This document shows, in pieces, positions 60,606 through 64,000 of a stretch of DNA of 64,000 nt. The notes beneath the pieces were generated by a model. The model was not told where the DNA came from and did no database searches. It saw only the letters and a list, made by a program, of their open reading frames with translations. The DNA lies in NCBI RefSeq assembly GCF_042682525.1, contig NZ_JBHUHP010000001.1, forward strand, positions 186,001 to 250,000, in the 5' to 3' direction. Both the position numbers and the translations under genes were made by a program. The stretch is from Blastococcus_B deserti (GTDB lineage: Bacteria > Actinomycetota > Actinomycetes > Mycobacteriales > Geodermatophilaceae). Position 1 is the stretch's first letter, and each line of letters begins with the position of its first letter.

Positions 60606-61249
60606 GGCGGACGCTAGGGCGCGGGTACGACGTTCCCGTTCGCCGCGCGGCATACTCCCCGTCGACCGCCGCGCCGGGTACCGTGACGTCGCCGCCGGTG
60701 ATCCCCGGGGGCGCCTCGGGCGGCCGGGAAGGACGACGGCCGCGGTGACGTCGGTCCCGGTGTCGTCCGCCCCGGCAGTCGACGGCTGGGCGTCGGCCGC
60801 CGTGTGTGAGGGACCCGGCTTTGACCGGCCTCCGGAGCGCGGGTATCGTGGTCAGCTGTGCCCAGGATGCCCTGGGCCTGCTCCCGTTCGCGGTGCGCCT
60901 GGGTGACCAGAGGTTGATGCCTCCCGGCCACCGGGGTCCGCCTCCTGGCCGTGTGATCGACATGCGAGTGATCGACATGGTGGCCGGAAGGTGGCGGCGC
61001 CGAGTCGCGAGGGGCGACCGAGTCCGGCTCGCTTCCATCGGCCGGTCCAGGGGAGGGCGACACGCCCGACCGCGTGGACCGGACGGTGCCTGGCGGGCAG
61101 GATCGGGGAGCCCGGCAGGACCGGCACCCCGCACCACCGCACGCAGCACGGCCCGCAGAGCACCACGGCAGAGCACCACGGCAGAGCACGACGCAGTCCG
61201 CAAGGAACCGAGAGCACCACCCAGCGCAGGTAGGAGATCCAGGCCACCC
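60606..61249 (+). promoter_or_regulatory. rpsL promoter and long leader
   Basis: A strong promoter is TTGACC (60821-60826) and TATCGT (60844-60849), spacer 17. Transcription from about 60856 leaves a ~395-base leader before rpsL. The leader has two GTGATCGACATG-type repeats (starting near 60953 and 60968) and short tandem repeats (61164-61203). TAGGAG (61231-61236) is the closest Shine-Dalgarno-like site. Open frames through it are shadows. Confidence 0.65.
61164..61203 (+). repeat. 13-base tandem repeat in the rpsL leader
   Basis: AGAGCACCACGGC occurs twice and is followed by a third diverged unit (AGAGCACGACGCA). A fourth copy of AGAGCACCAC lies near 61211. It is within the presumed untranslated leader of rpsL. 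Confidence 0.65.
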
Positions 61250-61624
61250 ATGCCCACGATCAACCAGCTGGTCCGCAAGGGCCGCGAGGACAAGGTCGAG
61301 AAGACCAATACTCCGGCGCTGAAGGGTTCGCCCCAGCGCCGCGGAGTCTGCACGCGCGTGTACACGACCACGCCGAAGAAGCCGAACTCGGCGCTGCGGA
61401 AGGTCGCGCGCGTCCGCCTCACCAGTGGCATCGAGGTGACCGCATACATCCCGGGCGTCGGCCACAACCTGCAGGAGCACTCGATGGTGCTCGTGCGCGG
61501 CGGCCGTGTGAAGGACCTGCCGGGCGTGCGCTACAAGATCATCCGCGGCTCGCTGGACACCCAGGGTGTCCGCAACCGCAAGCAGGCCCGCAGCCGTTAC
61601 GGCGCGAAGAAGGAGAAGAGCTGA
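61250..61624 (+). CDS. rpsL: 30S ribosomal protein S12
   Basis: The 124-aa S12 lies at the decoding centre. It starts PTINQLVRKGREDKVEKTN, and the streptomycin-site lysines in TPKKPNSALR and GRVKDLPGV are wild type. The ATG at 61250 fits the family N-terminus; the open frame upstream from 60806 is leader. The stop shares a base with the rpsG start. Confidence 0.97.
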   Translation: MPTINQLVRKGREDKVEKTNTPALKGSPQRRGVCTRVYTTTPKKPNSALRKVARVRLTSGIEVTAYIPGVGHNLQEHSMVLVRGGRVKDLPGVRYKIIRGSLDTQGVRNRKQARSRYGAKKEKS

Positions 61625-62094
61625 TGCCGCGCAAGGGCCCCGCGCCGCGCCGACCGCTGGTCGCCGACCCGGTCTACCAGTCGCCCCTGGTCACCCAGCT
61701 GGTGAACAAGGTGCTCGTCGACGGCAAGCGCTCGGTCGCCGAGGCGATCGTCTACGGCGCTCTCGAGGGCTGCCGCGCCAAGAGCGACACCGACCCGGTC
61801 GTCACGCTCAAGCGCGCCCTGGACAACGTCAAGCCGGCCCTCGAGGTCCGCAGCCGCCGTGTCGGTGGCGCGACCTACCAGGTCCCGGTCGAGGTCCGTC
61901 CCTCGCGGAGCACCACGCTCGGTCTGCGCTGGCTCATCCAGTACAGCCGCGCGCGCCGCGAGAAGACGATGACCGAGCGCCTGATGAACGAGCTGCTCGA
62001 CGCGAGCAACGGCCTCGGTGCCGCCGTGAAGCGGCGCGAGGACACCCACAAGATGGCCGAGTCGAACAAGGCCTTCGCGCACTACCGCTGGTAA
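61624..62094 (+). CDS. rpsG: 30S ribosomal protein S7
   Basis: The 156-aa S7 nucleates assembly of the 30S head. It starts PRKGPAPRRPLVADPVYQSP and ends KMAESNKAFAHYRW, both typical. The overlap with rpsL (ATG inside TGATG) indicates coupling. In other bacteria S7 represses its own str operon; two hairpins follow before fusA. Confidence 0.97.
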   Translation: MPRKGPAPRRPLVADPVYQSPLVTQLVNKVLVDGKRSVAEAIVYGALEGCRAKSDTDPVVTLKRALDNVKPALEVRSRRVGGATYQVPVEVRPSRSTTLGLRWLIQYSRARREKTMTERLMNELLDASNGLGAAVKRREDTHKMAESNKAFAHYRW

Positions 62095-62104
62095 GTCGCC
62101 AGCG

Positions 62105-62152
62105 CCCGCCGTCGGCGGGACCCCGGGGCGCTTCCAGATGTCCTTCTGGAAG
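62105..62152 (+). other. Two hairpins between rpsG and fusA
   Basis: CCCGCC/GGCGGG (62105-62110 with 62114-62119, loop GTC) and CTTCCAGA/TCTGGAAG (62131-62138 with 62145-62152) follow the rpsG stop. They could attenuate or terminate part of the transcription before fusA, or serve as a protein-binding site. Confidence 0.6.
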
Positions 62153-62202
62153 GCATAGGCCCCGGCACCCGCACACGGACCCGTAACGAAGAGGAGTAGG
62201 AG

Positions 62203-64000
<1,798 letters not shown>

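Overview
The window is about 64 kb of a very GC-rich actinobacterial chromosome. Protein sequences and gene order resemble the Geodermatophilaceae (Blastococcus, Geodermatophilus, Modestobacter type), but that family-level guess is an inference. Support includes TTG/GTG starts on rpoB and rpoC with the mycobacteria-like N-termini, the order tRNA-Thr, tRNA-Met, rpmG, hadA, hadB ... tRNA-Trp, secE, nusG, rplK, rplA, an F420-dependent oxidoreductase, an MCE operon and an actinobacterial NuoG/NuoE. There are no rRNA genes, insertion sequences, phage genes or CRISPR arrays. A 13-base run of N (14979-14991) marks an assembly gap.

Layout. 1-12545: 3' part of the nuo operon (nuoE partial to nuoN), the proton-pumping NADH:menaquinone oxidoreductase, with mostly 1-8 bp overlaps. 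It runs straight into a polyprenyl diphosphate synthase (12545-13600), probably for the menaquinone side chain. 13.7-20.7 kb: a PQQ-type sugar dehydrogenase lipoprotein, 2-oxoglutarate:ferredoxin oxidoreductase korAB (minus), htpX, an MBL-fold protein and a YajQ protein. 20.8-27 kb is the accessory-looking part: tRNA-Tyr, a lone TadE/G-like gene, a WXG100-like gene coupled to a 714-aa putative type VII effector, an unannotated 35-aa cationic peptide with three RGAKWS repeats, and a GAF-GGDEF-EAL membrane protein.

27-37.6 kb: tRNA-Thr, tRNA-Met, rpmG, a hadAB-like dehydratase pair, an M1 peptidase lipoprotein, aspC, a RibD/DHFR-like reductase, tRNA-Trp, secE, nusG, rplK, rplA, a double-GNAT protein, an L10 leader, rplJ and rplL. 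38-49.7 kb: a complete MCE lipid-import operon (ATPase, two YrbE permeases, MceA-F, two Mce-associated proteins). 50-57.7 kb: rpoB and rpoC with a strong promoter and a very strong terminator. 58-60.6 kb (minus): an LLM F420 oxidoreductase, a small protein and a trypsin-like protease. 60.8 kb to the end: rpsL, rpsG and a partial fusA.

How it works together: the nuo complex, polyprenyl synthase and korAB form a respiratory and central-carbon block (NADH or reduced ferredoxin to menaquinone). The secE-to-fusA part is the transcription/translation core, interrupted by the MCE operon.

Most interesting: (i) the RGAKWS-repeat micropeptide with its own leader, Shine-Dalgarno site and terminator next to a c-di-GMP enzyme; (ii) a dispersed hairpin family beginning AAGGACCCC, placed just after stop codons, one copy of which seems to supply a start codon; (iii) the WXG100-like/large-protein pair beside three DnaA-box-like TGTGGACAC sites; (iv) a serine protease with a stand-alone copy of its N-terminal domain encoded next to it.
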